Source: Ichthyophonus hoferi
Taxonomy: Eukaryota; Opisthokonta; Ichthyosporea; Ichthyophonida; Ichthyophonidae
Direction of reading: 5' to 3'
Length of the DNA stretch: 19,779 bases
Assembly: GCA_002751075.1 (NCBI GenBank)
Contig: NAOQ01000202.1
Span: forward strand, 28,503-48,281
Part shown: positions 11,601 to 19,779 of the stretch, piece after piece
How the letters are laid out: every line of letters begins with the position of its first letter
How positions within the stretch are numbered: the first letter of the stretch is position 1
The notes under the pieces: generated by a model
What the model was told of the DNA's origin: nothing
The model's input: the letters and a program-made list of their open reading frames with translations, nothing else
Database searches by the model: none
Translations under genes and position numbers: made by a program

Positions 11601-13808
11601 TACTTTATACTGTACTATACTATACTTTATACTGTACTATACTATACTTTATACCATACTATACTATACTTTATACTGTACTATACTATACTTTATACTG
11701 TACTATACTATACTTTATACTGTGCTATACTATACTATACTTTGCTGTACTACACTATACTATACTGTACTATATTATTTTATACTATACTCTACTATAC
11801 TCTACTATACTATACTGTACTATATTATATTATACTATACTGTACTATACTGTACTATGCTCTACTACACTATACTATACTATACTATACTATGTTATAT
11901 TATACTATACTATGCTATACTATACTACACTATACTATACTATACTATACTGTACTATACTGTATTATACTATCCTTTACTATTCTATACTATACTACAC
12001 TACACTATACTGTACTATACTGTTATTCTATACTTTACTATACTATACTATATTACACTAACTAACGTGGTGCGTGCCAGCAGAAATGCGGCCATTGTAT
12101 ACATCACGAATGCTATAATAGACACATTAAGAATTCGTATCAGTGTCCTGTATGCCTGAAGGTATAGTGTGTGAGTATGTGAGAGATAGATAGATACAGA
12201 CGAGTTACGTAATTTGAGTTTAATGGGAAGTATATATATGTATGTATATATGAGATAATGAGAGATAAAATGCGTTTAGAAGCAAAAAGGATATGGATAT
12301 ATATGGTACAATTTATTTTTATGTATTTATGTACGTACGTCGTTTCTATATCTGTGCTCACTGACAAGTCTGTTGCCATGCAGTCCCTGGGTAACATGGA
12401 CGAATATTTTCATAGGATTGATATATTTATGGAAGACCAAATCATGCCTGAGGAATATAAAGGTAGGTGTAAGGTATAGGATATACTTAATATATTTTTG
12501 CTATACTCGTAACTCTCATTTGATTTTAAATATAAATAAAATATAGTTGACTGGTTTTACTGGTTATCCATTGCTATAAAGTATAGGATATAGGATATAC
12601 TTAATGCTTCTTTTTACTATACTCAACACTCAATTGGTTTTAAATAAAAATTAAATATAGTTGACTGTTTTTACTGGTTATACATGCAACCTATTAGTTT
12701 GCCCCTATAGTAGTATAGGGTATAGTATATACTATATAGGTAATATGGAGTAGTATATAAGGAATAAATAGTATAGGGTATAGTATATCTCTCCATACAA
12801 CACCCCAGGTTAATTATTGGTAGGAAAGACTAAGCAAACAGCAACAAAACGCTATTGCAACTATATTACTATATACCTATAACCTTTATTTGTTGGTTAA
12901 TTCTACTATATAGACTGTAGTTTTTGCATTTCTTTTTCCTTTTACTTTGTAATGCAGCTTCTATTATAAATTTCTATATGAAAGCGGCTTTAATTTTATA
13001 CGTTAATAATCATTAGTATAGCCATCTTTACTATTATTTATCCGTATCTTTCAGGTTGAGTTGTGGATTACTTATATTTATAGAAATTCTTATCATTATT
13101 TATGCAATTATTCATACAGTAAGTCCATTGGCAATTAGCACATAATTAATTAGTTAATGAGTTAATTAATAAATTGCAATCTTTTTAGACTCCAAGGCCC
13201 AGATATCATGCAATGACTGTGAACAAAGATCTGAGACGGCTTTCAACTTTTCCTACCATAAGGCAAGTGTCTTGTTAAATATACATTATACGTTCCTCTC
13301 AAACCTTGGGTTTGTTTGTTTAGCCAATATAAGGTTATATATATGTATATTAGCTGACTCGTGTATATGTAGAATCTTTGCATTTTAACTTTGTTTCTGT
13401 TTAGCGTCCATTATATTTAGCTGCTTCTTTTCCTTTTGAACGGCCACTAAATTGGTTTTTTTTTTTTTAATTGTGGTGAGTGCGAAGCGAATAACTTTGT
13501 AACAATGTATTTTACTGCAAATAGAATGGGTAGAAAAATGGGGAGTTATGATAACTTGCAGGTAATATGTAACTTTTCATGTGCATATATTTAGTTGAGA
13601 TGGTAGTAGTGATAGCTGTGAAATGGAGCCTATCTTGTCTGATATTTTGATGTAGGTTTAATAAAACAGGGATGGGCTAATATAGGTATAGCATAACATA
13701 CTTATAATATCTCTTTATTCATAGTGTATACACTGCAACAGCTACAACACCAATGTTTTGTCCGTCGTACATGCTGATAAACATCAGCCACATCCAACCT
13801 TGAGCTGA
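8238..13808 (+). CDS. RCHY1: CHY/CTCHY/RING-H2 zinc-finger E3 ligase, nine exons
   Basis: Predicted exons are 8238-8357, 9109-9243, 9433-9569, 10380-10518, 10811-10954, 12084-12161, 12384-12462, 13189-13262 and 13725-13808 (TGA), about 329 residues. Intron phases are 0,0,2,0,0,0,1,0. The N-terminal 70 residues hold the helical motif seen before the CHY finger in fungal and protist members (LSMQDKARQMQDLM). The CHY finger starts at GCTHY (76-80) and includes CRFCHD and MMCMFC. The CTCHY finger includes YHCEKCGLCRIG. The RING-H2 finger has Cys208, Cys211, Cys227, His229, His232, Cys235, Cys246 and Cys249. A C-terminal zinc ribbon has CNDC (285-288) and CIHCNSYNT (303-311). The family (PIRH2/RCHY1) binds zinc and attaches ubiquitin to target proteins. 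All expected metal ligands appear intact. The exon 4/5 junction has an equally long alternative (10513 to 10806), and intron 8 begins with GC. Confidence 0.93.
8358..9108 (+). repeat. Intron 1 of the CHY-RING gene, TG-rich simple repeats
   Basis: This 751-bp intron has donor GTGAAT and acceptor GCAG. From about 8375 to 8570 the + strand is a degenerate run of TGTAT/TATGGTG-like words, with strong G+T bias and almost no C. It includes three back-to-back TGTATGGTGC-like units near 8460-8488. A pure TA tract lies at 8607-8635. The remainder (8640-9100) is AT-rich with scattered TATGTATG words. No hidden exon was seen. Confidence 0.7.
9244..9432 (+). other. Intron 2 of the CHY-RING gene, pyrimidine-rich
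   Basis: A 189-bp intron with donor GTATGA and acceptor ACATACAG. A C/T-only block lies at about 9289-9323, dominated by CCCCTT, CTCTCT and CCCTCC words. Branch-like CCTAAC and ACTAAT sequences lie between it and the acceptor. The next exon begins with GTAAAG, yet the conserved CK-x-x-x-CC spacing of the CHY finger supports the acceptor at 9432. Confidence 0.75.
9570..9738 (+). repeat. Minisatellite abutting the intron 3 donor
   Basis: About eight tandem units start three bases after the exon 3 boundary. The first two (9573-9600 and 9601-9628) are identical 28-mers. Then come three 21-mers (starting 9629, 9650 and 9671) sharing the core AGTGTGGTTGCTA, followed by degenerate units to about 9738. 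The first unit overlaps the donor GTATGTAG of the 810-bp intron 3, so the array seems to have grown out of the splice-site sequence itself. Confidence 0.85.
9739..10379 (+). other. Rest of intron 3 of the CHY-RING gene
   Basis: AT-rich intron sequence with a pure TA tract at about 10112-10130 and poly-T near 10311-10331. The acceptor is GATCAG at 10379. A branch-like GCTAATGAC lies about 25 bases upstream of it. No coding signal is visible. Confidence 0.6.
10519..10810 (+). repeat. Intron 4 of the CHY-RING gene with TATC repeats
   Basis: A 292-bp intron. Two related blocks, at about 10554-10600 and 10656-10700, each read TATATATAT, then AGTACTT, then TATC/TATCTC repeats, with a shorter TATC run at 10619 between them. 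The preferred borders (GTTTGT donor, AAG acceptor) preserve the conserved GEGLG before DYFHC. The alternative (GTAGGG donor at 10514, TAG acceptor ending 10805) uses a commoner acceptor but changes two residues. Confidence 0.6.
10955..11536 (+). other. 5' half of intron 5 of the CHY-RING gene
   Basis: The intron begins with donor GTACGT. A TATG/TGTATG-rich segment covers about 10960-11090, including a pure TA stretch near 10985-11000. It is followed by AT-rich unique sequence and TAGGTAGATAGG-like words near 11310-11330. No hidden exon was found. The flanking exons join VIFM to KCGHCIH, with the expected RING spacing. Confidence 0.65.
11537..12060 (+). repeat. TATAC pentanucleotide satellite in intron 5
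   Basis: About 520 bp of TATAC/ACTAT repeats fill the 3' half of the 1129-bp intron 5 (10955-12083). From about 11540 to 11735 they are organised as a 22-bp higher-order unit (four pentamers plus two bases, carrying one TGTAC variant and a TTTA joint) repeated about nine times. From there to 12060 the order degrades into pentamers with scattered G, C and T changes. The + strand lacks stops over long stretches because the pentamer encodes the cycle Y-T-I-L-Y in every frame. The open frames here (180 and 145 codons) are therefore artefacts. Confidence 0.95.
12474..12686 (+). repeat. Tandem duplication of about 100 bp in intron 7
   Basis: Two diverged copies, about 12474-12574 and 12581-12686, share GTATAGGATATACTTAAT, CTATACTC, ATTTAAAT-like words, ATATAGTTGACTG and TTTTACTGGTTAT in the same order. 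They lie just after the donor GTAGGT of the 726-bp intron 7 (12463-13188). A separate 19-bp perfect direct repeat follows at 12712-12730 and 12770-12788 (AGTATAGGGTATAGTATAT). Confidence 0.75.
12789..13188 (+). other. 3' part of intron 7 of the CHY-RING gene
   Basis: AT-rich sequence without coding signal. The last 60 bases hold several GTTAAT/ATTAAT words that could serve as branch sites before the TTTTTAG acceptor at 13188. The split aspartate codon (G at 12462, AC at 13189) restores the frame. Confidence 0.6.
13263..13724 (+). other. Probable GC-AG intron 8 of the CHY-RING gene
   Basis: Exon 8 ends CATAAG and the intron begins GCAAGT, which is the classical GC-AG donor context (AG|GCAAGT). 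The acceptor is TTCATAG at 13724, after which the conserved CxxCNSYNT ribbon begins in phase 0. The nearby GT at 13267 would shift the frame and has a poor context. The intron contains a T-run of about 14 bases near 13455. Confidence 0.75.
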
Positions 13809-16060
13809 GCATTAGTAGTACAACCAAACCACCTGCTGAAAATGCAGAACTTGAATATCACCAAATATCAATAGGGCTAACCAAGTTATGATCAATCATA
13901 CTACAAGTACCATGGAGATGGTCATAATTATCTCACAAGCAAAATTGAAAGCATGATGAGAATATGCGAACGTTGTTGGTTTATTTATTAGTTTATTTCA
14001 TCTCGTCTGATGTTAGATGTGTTAGGTACGTCAGTGGAAGAAAAATAATCCGTCCGTATATAGGGAGTTCTCAGGATTTGTCTGTTTTGATTTGACAAGA
14101 GGAAAAGGAATCCAAGAACTGCCGGGGTTTTTATACTGTACAAGTATCAATATCTGGCCATTATTTGAATGTTTCATCTTTTTGTATAAAGATTTAAGGC
14201 TGGGACTTCCAAATCAGAACATAAATGCATTTTTTAATTGGCGGGAGTATTTGAACTTCTTGGTGTGGACATGCAAATGTATACTTAAACGCATATATCC
14301 TATATTCCATGTAGCATGAAAATGAGTAAAATATACTTTAACTTCTGTAGAGTATACTTATCCTGACACATAAGATTATATTCTTATACCAATTGGATAC
14401 CCTGCATTAAATATTTATAAAGATATAGAAGCAAGGAAGTCAATCGAAAAGGAGAGTTCTTAGATGGGACCAAGCATATATAGCACAATATAACTTGAAG
14501 TATTATTATTTCCACCCCGCATTTGCATAGATAATGACGAGACATTATTGTCAATTTTTGAAAACAGTTGGTCTTCAGCAAGATAATTAAATCTCATAAT
14601 TGCGTGAAAAGGATATTTTGGTATGCTGCTTAAAAAAGTAATGCATACTTGCTTTTTAAAACCATATTACTATTATCTTGACTAATAATGGTTGCTATCT
14701 ATATATAATATACATAATATTAAACGTCATATGTTTTGCAAAAACAAAAAGAACCACTTAATTATCTTGTATAATCTTGGTTTGTGTTACCAAGCAATCC
14801 CCAATGGGAAAATATTAAAAGTAAAACCACCAGCGAATAAGATATCGAGGTAGCAGCTGTCGTATTGACATGGCTTTGCTTGGCCTTTATTATGACTGGA
14901 TTTATGTGCGGTTTAAATGCTGGCTCCGTTAAGATCCGTTTGTTTTTTGGACACGCTGAAAATAAATACCCCCTAAGCATATATTCAATAAACCAAAGTC
15001 AATTTTTATTGTTTATAATGAAATAATATTGTATATATATATGATGTAATGTGGTAGTATCTATTGAAAATATTATTTAACTAAAGTCAATTGATTTATG
15101 GAGTGTCGGGTAAAAAGCTAATTATATGCCCTTGACATGTATATTCGATTGATATAGGCGTTATAAGGTAATCCACCCGCCAGCCACTTTTTCAGCACTC
15201 TATCCCACCTGCACTTATAATTGGTTCTCCTTACGTACCATTCTGCACATACGCCTATATGATTGGGTTTTGCTGAGGTTGGCTCAGCGAATAATAAAGT
15301 GCTATGCCGTTCTGTAGTTAGTATTCTAGTATTCTATTATTCTATTAAGATTCCAAATAACCGAAAATTAACAGGATGATGAATTGAATTATATTATTAT
15401 GAATTATGCATTTACATATAAAGTTGTTCAAAATAGAGACCTGTTGGCAATTTTTTTTCACTATTAATAAATAAATTTAAAGATTTATATTTACTATATA
15501 TTTATTATATTATCAAATGCATAATCTAATAATCGTCACTATGCTCTTCTACAGATTGTTATTCGCTAGAGATTGGAATAAATGTACCTGCGTGTTTTGT
15601 TTTTATTAAATATTTTGATAATCGTCACATAGAAGTTTAAAATGTACAATGAAATTTAAAATTCCTATTTAAAAAAATAAAATTTATATGTTTTAGATTG
15701 AGATTATTATTGAAGGTAAAAAGGTATAGACTGACCTCATAGTCTTCAAGGATAAAAGAACAATATCTATCTAATAATTGCCCTGCACTAATCACAATCC
15801 GGAAAATGCCTGGTCAGTCGAGTATATTTTGGTGCAATGAAAATCAAACACAAAATGCTATTACCCAATAAGTGAAAGAGCTAATTATCTGTTTTAGCGG
15901 CATCGGAACTGACGACAATCTTCAGACAAATTATTGGCTAAACAAAAGGAAAATAAAACTAAAAGCTAATATTACGAAAGGAGATATATTGAGTAATTAA
16001 TATACAAATATGGTAAGATTGATATGGAAGTTGATAGAAGAAGATGAAAGCATCATGAGC
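13809..16060. other. Spacer between the CHY-RING and flavohemoglobin genes
   Basis: AT-rich sequence with no supported gene. Frames of 65-75 codons at 14092-14319 (+), 14384-14581 (-) and 14762-14980 (-) have no recognisable domain or splice context. No canonical AATAAA follows the CHY-RING stop closely, so its 3' end is undetermined. A perfect 10-bp inverted repeat (ATATAGGCGT at 15152, ACGCCTATAT at 15251) brackets about 110 bp of somewhat G+C-richer sequence. Confidence 0.5.
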
Positions 16061-16063
16061 TAT

Positions 16064-16133
16064 TGATTGGTTGAATGATCGAAAAACAATCTCAAACCAA
16101 TCACAGGTACGTTCAAAGGCATTCACTCATTGG
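16064..16133 (+). promoter_or_regulatory. CCAAT-box cluster upstream of flavohemoglobin
   Basis: TGATTGGTT (16064-16072) and AACCAATCA (16095-16103) form a perfect 9-bp inverted repeat with a 22-base gap. A third ATTGG sits at 16129-16133. All three contain the CCAAT pentamer in one orientation or the other, 20-90 bases upstream of the TATA box. CCAAT motifs are classic NF-Y/HAP binding sites. Binding here is inferred only. Confidence 0.5.
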
Positions 16134-16152
16134 ATTCCGATAAAAACAAAGG

Positions 16153-16160
16153 TATAAATA
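16153..16160 (+). promoter_or_regulatory. TATA box of the flavohemoglobin gene
   Basis: A good TATAAATA match lies 55 bases before the start codon. Transcription would be expected to begin about 30 bases downstream, near 16185-16190, leaving a short A-rich leader. Such words occur by chance in AT-rich DNA. The position relative to the ATG and the CCAAT cluster makes this one credible. Confidence 0.6.
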
Positions 16161-16215
16161 CTAGAGGATTAAATATATTTGTAGACATTAAGCAAAATCA
16201 ATAAACAAACACAAA

Positions 16216-18492
16216 ATGGAGACTGGATTAAGTGAAGAACACATGGCTGCCATAAGTGCATGCGTGCCTGCATTGAGAGAACATGGCGTTGCCATCACTA
16301 CACATATGTACGACATGATGTTCTCAGAATACCCTGAGGTCAAGAAGATATTTAACATGGCCAACAAGGTACTAGCACTTAGCACTAAGGACTGTAGACA
16401 ACTGCATATAGATGAAGATAGATGTATCATTGATAAACCAATTCCTTGTTAGAGGCTACCACCAATTAAGTTAGAATATTATCATTGTTCAATCAGCCGA
16501 CGTAGTATATTATACACCCTTACCAGCTACTTACATAATTAATTTTAAAACCATGCTTTTATAACTGTATTTCATGGTGGCAATTGCAATAAATGCACTA
16601 CTGACTTGCAATCGTACCATTCTATGAATTGTTATTAGGGAACATCGAGTATACTAAATATAAATTCTACCTTTGAAGATTTTTAATTTTAATTTTTATT
16701 TTTTATTTTGCATAGGAGCGTGGACTGCAACCCAGGACTCTGGCTAACTCAGTGCTGGCGTTCGCCGAGAATATTCGCAACTTGGAAAAATTGGCAGCAG
16801 ATGTGGAAAGGATTGCTCACAAACATTGCTCACTTAACATTCTGCCTGAGCAGTACCCTATTGTTGGCGGTTGTCTGCTGCGTGCCATCAAGGTAAGCTG
16901 GTATTCACATGACCACTATACATATTCATACTTTACGTAATATTTGTTCAATTTGTGTAACAGAACAACCAACGAACTTATACATGGGTCCTGGTAGCTT
17001 TATATTATATATAAATAATGACTAATATAATATTGAAAATAACGACTTTCAATAAGAAGTTCATCTTACATACTTCTTAAAAAACAAGCATTATGCAAAC
17101 CGTCTGCACTCTAACTAACCAATAATAATATTATTCTTCTCTAATGTTGGAAGGAGCATCTTGTGCTCATTACCGGACTTCACACCTTTCAAGATAGCAA
17201 ATACGTCGTTTACTACTTAAGGAGATAATTTTTAGGCCAATAACAATGGTAGATTACTGGTGGTAAAATAAGCTGGTCCTATCTGCCATTCTCATAATAA
17301 ACAATAAATCTTCCAGGATATCTTGGGTGATGCAGCCACAGAAGAGGTAATTGCTGCTTGGGCGGCCGGATATGGACTGCTGGCTAAGATTTTGATTGCT
17401 CGGGAGAAAGTCTTATATGAAGAGACTAAGGAAAAGAAGGGAGGGTGGACTGGATTCCGTGAGTTTGAGGTAATATATTGTATGTTGAGTTTTATTATAC
17501 CAATATCATGCCAATATATGCCATATTGGTTCAATTAAAGCTCCTTTCTTATCTTGCTCATTTATTTAGCTGGCTATATTACTCCTATGTATTCACTTGT
17601 AATATGTTTTGTGCTATTTGATCATATAACTGAAAGCAACCGCTTTAATTCAGATTACTAACCCTGAGCCAATGCACAGATTATTAGAAAGGAACAAGAG
17701 TCTGAAATTATCACATCATTTTATCTCGAGCCTTGTGACAATGGACAGATTCCCACTTATCTTCCTGGTCAGTATATAGCCCTCAAGATTGAGGTGCCTG
17801 GACATGGCATTCAGATTCGAAACTATTCACTGTCCTGCATGCCCACCGACACCCATATGCGCATATCTGTCAAAAGACAGGAAGCAACTAAAGGTACGGA
17901 GCAGGAAGGTCTTGTATCTAATCATCTCCACAATAGTATGTCTGTAGGGGATCTCCTACACGTCACTCCACCCTTTGGTGATTTTTTTCTTGAATTGCCC
18001 AAGAGAGAGGACAAGCCTATTGTTCTGCTTAGTGCTGGGGTGGGAATCACTCCCTTGGCCTCTATGTTTAGCCATCTCTTGCGTGAGAAGACCCCCAACC
18101 CTATCTATTTCATCCACGGTACACGCAATAGTGCCAGTCATGCCCTGAAATCCATGATCGAAGACGCCAAGGCCCTTCCCAATATTAATACCCACATATG
18201 CTATAGCCGCCCCCTTCTTATTGATGTTAAAGGCACCGACTATACTTCTCTAGGTCACGTAGACCTGGCTCTAACACGTAAAATCCTGCCTAGTAATGAC
18301 TGCGAGTTCTATATCTGTGGACCTAATACATTTGTAGGCAGTTTAGTTAAAGGTTTCAAGGAATGGAAGGTTGCTTCTGAGCACATTCATTTTGAATGTT
18401 TTGGTCCTTTTGAACCTGCTGCCAAGCCTGTCAAGTCTGTCAAGACCTTGGGATGCCCTTTTGCCCATGAGGCTAGTGGTAATGCTGCTTGA
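16216..18492 (+). CDS. hmp: Flavohemoglobin (nitric oxide dioxygenase), four exons
   Basis: Predicted exons are 16216-16368, 16716-16892, 17317-17469 and 17680-18492 (TGA), 431 residues. Introns of 347, 424 and 210 bp are all phase 0 and GT-AG. The protein oxidises nitric oxide to nitrate with O2 and NAD(P)H. By alignment with E. coli Hmp from memory, the globin part (about 1-150) keeps TyrB10 (Tyr32), GlnE7 (Gln56), the proximal haem His88 in IAHKH, and the Tyr98/Glu140 pair. A linker GGWTGFREFE leads to the FAD domain, with RNYS at 208-211, then the NAD domain, with GVGITP at 281-286, CGP at 374-376 and ECFGP at 400-404. The family usually ends soon after ECFGP, but here about 27 residues follow, ending in CPFAHEASGNAA. 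No targeting peptide is visible, so it is probably cytosolic. The start has a good context (ACAAAATGG) and fits the family N-terminus. Confidence 0.97.
16369..16715 (+). other. Intron 1 of the flavohemoglobin gene
   Basis: A 347-bp phase 0 intron with donor GTACTA and acceptor GCATAG, preceded by a long A/T run (about 16675-16710). It falls between helix C (IFNMANK) and the distal E-helix segment containing GlnE7. Nothing else was seen in it. Confidence 0.75.
16893..17316 (+). other. Intron 2 of the flavohemoglobin gene
   Basis: A 424-bp phase 0 intron with donor GTAAGC and acceptor TTCCAG, splitting AIK from DILGDAA in the G/H-helix region of the globin. It has no repeats or coding signal. 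Confidence 0.75.
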
Positions 18493-18895
18493 AATATAAG
18501 CAATAATATTATAATGCAGCGAGATCAATTATTATTTTATTTTATTTTAGAATTTTTGGCGGGACAATGCGTTTTATCAGGTCTATAACTGAAGTTATAT
18601 ATGATGCCGAGTTATTGGGTATAGTTATATATATATATTGGTGTCAATAGCAGGATGTAGATATAATTCAACATTACTCAAGTAGAAGTAGTTAAATGTA
18701 TATGCCGGCGGTTTATGCATCATGATATTATAAAATAAATATATTCTATACAAAATCTTATTGCTGAGATGAAACAGCATCCGTCTGCATATTCTCATTA
18801 ACAGATTTTTTAAAATGCAACTTGAAGCCTCATTATACCATGGGATATGCAAGTTCCCTGCCCAGATATAGTAATAATGTATCAAATATAACTAG
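18493..18895. other. Region downstream of flavohemoglobin
   Basis: AT-rich 3' flank. No AATAAA lies within 200 bases of the stop. The first is at 18734-18739, so an alternative or distant 3'-end signal is likely. A minus-strand frame of 86 codons at 18625-18885 has no recognisable content. Confidence 0.45.
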
Positions 18896-19341
18896 CTGAT
18901 TTTAGCTTGTGTCGTAGCTATAGTATTATTTATTTCGGGTGGCAGCAGACAGCTACAAGCAGATAATCAAAATAAAAACAAAAGAGCTTTATTTAGTGTC
19001 ACTGTAGATCTAATATTTTAAGTCTGGTTGCAGAGAGCAACCTTTTACACTCAGAATATATAGGATATTATAGATGCATACATTATTTCACAATTTCATC
19101 ATTAATAAATTATTTTTAACTATAACTATTCTGCATATGTTATACATATCATTCTATTTGAAAATAATTTCACACTTATGCTAGATATTCAACTCCACAA
19201 GATAATGATGTATCTGTCGATTTCAACCTGTGCAGTAATTATAACATTTATGTTTGGGGTGGTAGCACACAGTTGCAAGCAGCGAATTTAGGATAAAAGC
19301 TGTATAACCTTTATTCAGTATCACTACAAAATTAAAAGCAC
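18896..19341 (+). repeat. Diverged direct repeat pair, about 110 bp each
   Basis: About 18896-19008 and 19211-19329 share a sequence of ordered matches: GATTT, GGGTGG-AGCA-ACAG, CAAGCAG, AAAAGC/AGAGC, TTTATT-AGT and TCACT. The copies lie about 320 bp apart in the same orientation. I do not recognise the family. It could be a dispersed element fragment or an old local duplication. The stretch between the copies is plain AT-rich sequence. Confidence 0.6.
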
Positions 19342-19779
19342 CCAATCTTCCTCAACAGAACTTATTTATACTTTCTAAATATAGCACTATATAGAATACT
19401 TCAGAACCCAGCATTAATTAATTCGACACTGTTGGGAATAATAAGTAGAGAAGCGAGCGTACCTGCGACCTATATTCGTTTAGGAGAGAGAATACCGAAT
19501 TACAGGGCGTTTAAACGCGTCCCTTTGCATACACGGAGTACAGTTCCGCTAAGACATACTTTTATTATTAGTCAAGTCGATAAGACTTGCCTTAAGCAGG
19601 ATGCCTAAGCAATGTGTTAAACCCAAAATATTTGATTTGAAATGGTTTATTATATAATTGTAGGATCTCTATCATTAACAGGTTCAATTTTGATAGATCT
19701 TAGATTGTCGTTTAACACCAATAGATTGCACTAACTATTTTTCCAGGCTACATATTATTAATAATTGCTAATAATCTGA
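19342..19779. other. Right-end spacer with a locally G+C-richer segment
   Basis: About 19430-19615 is less AT-rich than its surroundings and contains the 12-bp palindrome GCGTTTAAACGC (19507-19518) and a 6-bp hairpin CAAGTC/GACTTG (19573-19589). Short frames on both strands are interrupted. It may belong to a neighbouring gene's leader or promoter beyond the window, but no exon could be defined. Confidence 0.4.

Noticed and set aside
11523-12159. Open frames of 180 and 145 codons on the + strand, rich in Tyr, Leu and Thr
   Set aside because: They are read-through of the TATAC satellite inside intron 5. The repeat unit contains no stop in any + frame, and the flanking exons join correctly across it.
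14092-14319. 75-codon + strand frame between the CHY-RING and flavohemoglobin genes
   Set aside because: It has no known motif, no splice context and AT-driven composition. Nothing separates it from chance.
14762-14980. 72-codon minus-strand frame
   Set aside because: It contains one hydrophobic stretch but has no family similarity I can recognise and no promoter or splice support.
15152-15260. Possible small inverted-repeat element bounded by ATATAGGCGT and ACGCCTATAT
   Set aside because: Only ten bases pair perfectly, the inner sequence does not fold and no target-site duplication was seen. It is too weak to call an element without other copies.
19573-19589. Hairpin resembling a tRNA anticodon arm or a terminator
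   Set aside because: The loop lacks the invariant T33 on the + strand, and no acceptor, D or T arms surround it. Bacterial-type terminators are not expected in this genome.

Overview
The window is nuclear DNA from a eukaryote. It is AT-rich and carries three protein-coding genes, all on the + strand. Together they hold 13 introns (12 GT-AG, one probable GC-AG), 11 of them in phase 0. Exons are clearly richer in G+C than the introns and spacers. The large introns, abundant microsatellites and gene set fit a unicellular eukaryote, for example an ichthyosporean or other unicellular opisthokont, an amoeba, an early-diverging fungus or an alga. The sequence alone does not settle the lineage. I see no rRNA, tRNA, CRISPR array or bacterial-type operon.

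Layout. 1-3519 is AT-rich spacer with no gene I can support, apart from a faint relative of the next element at about 2740-2930. About 3520-4755 is a large inverted duplication (foldback-like). Its arms are more than 400 bp long and surround a G+C-richer centre, and each arm carries a matching 29-codon exon-like reading frame. 5177-6791 is a three-exon adenylate kinase (207 aa). 8238-13808 is a nine-exon CHY/CTCHY/RING-H2 zinc-finger protein of the RCHY1 (PIRH2) family, about 329 aa. Most of its introns are loaded with simple or tandem repeats, including a roughly 520-bp TATAC satellite inside the RING domain. 16216-18492 is a four-exon flavohemoglobin (431 aa) with a TATA box and a CCAAT inverted repeat upstream. 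The rest, to 19779, is spacer with a diverged direct repeat and one 12-bp palindrome.

The three genes look like independent housekeeping or stress genes, not a pathway cluster. Adenylate kinase balances adenine nucleotides. The CHY-RING protein is a predicted ubiquitin E3 ligase. The flavohemoglobin is a predicted nitric oxide dioxygenase. Spacers of 1.4-2.4 kb suggest separate transcription units.

I found no convincing new multi-gene system. The parts most worth a second look are the inverted duplication with its paired exon-like frames, the intronic satellite and its junction with a branch-site-like motif, the GC-AG intron, and the C-terminal tail of the flavohemoglobin.
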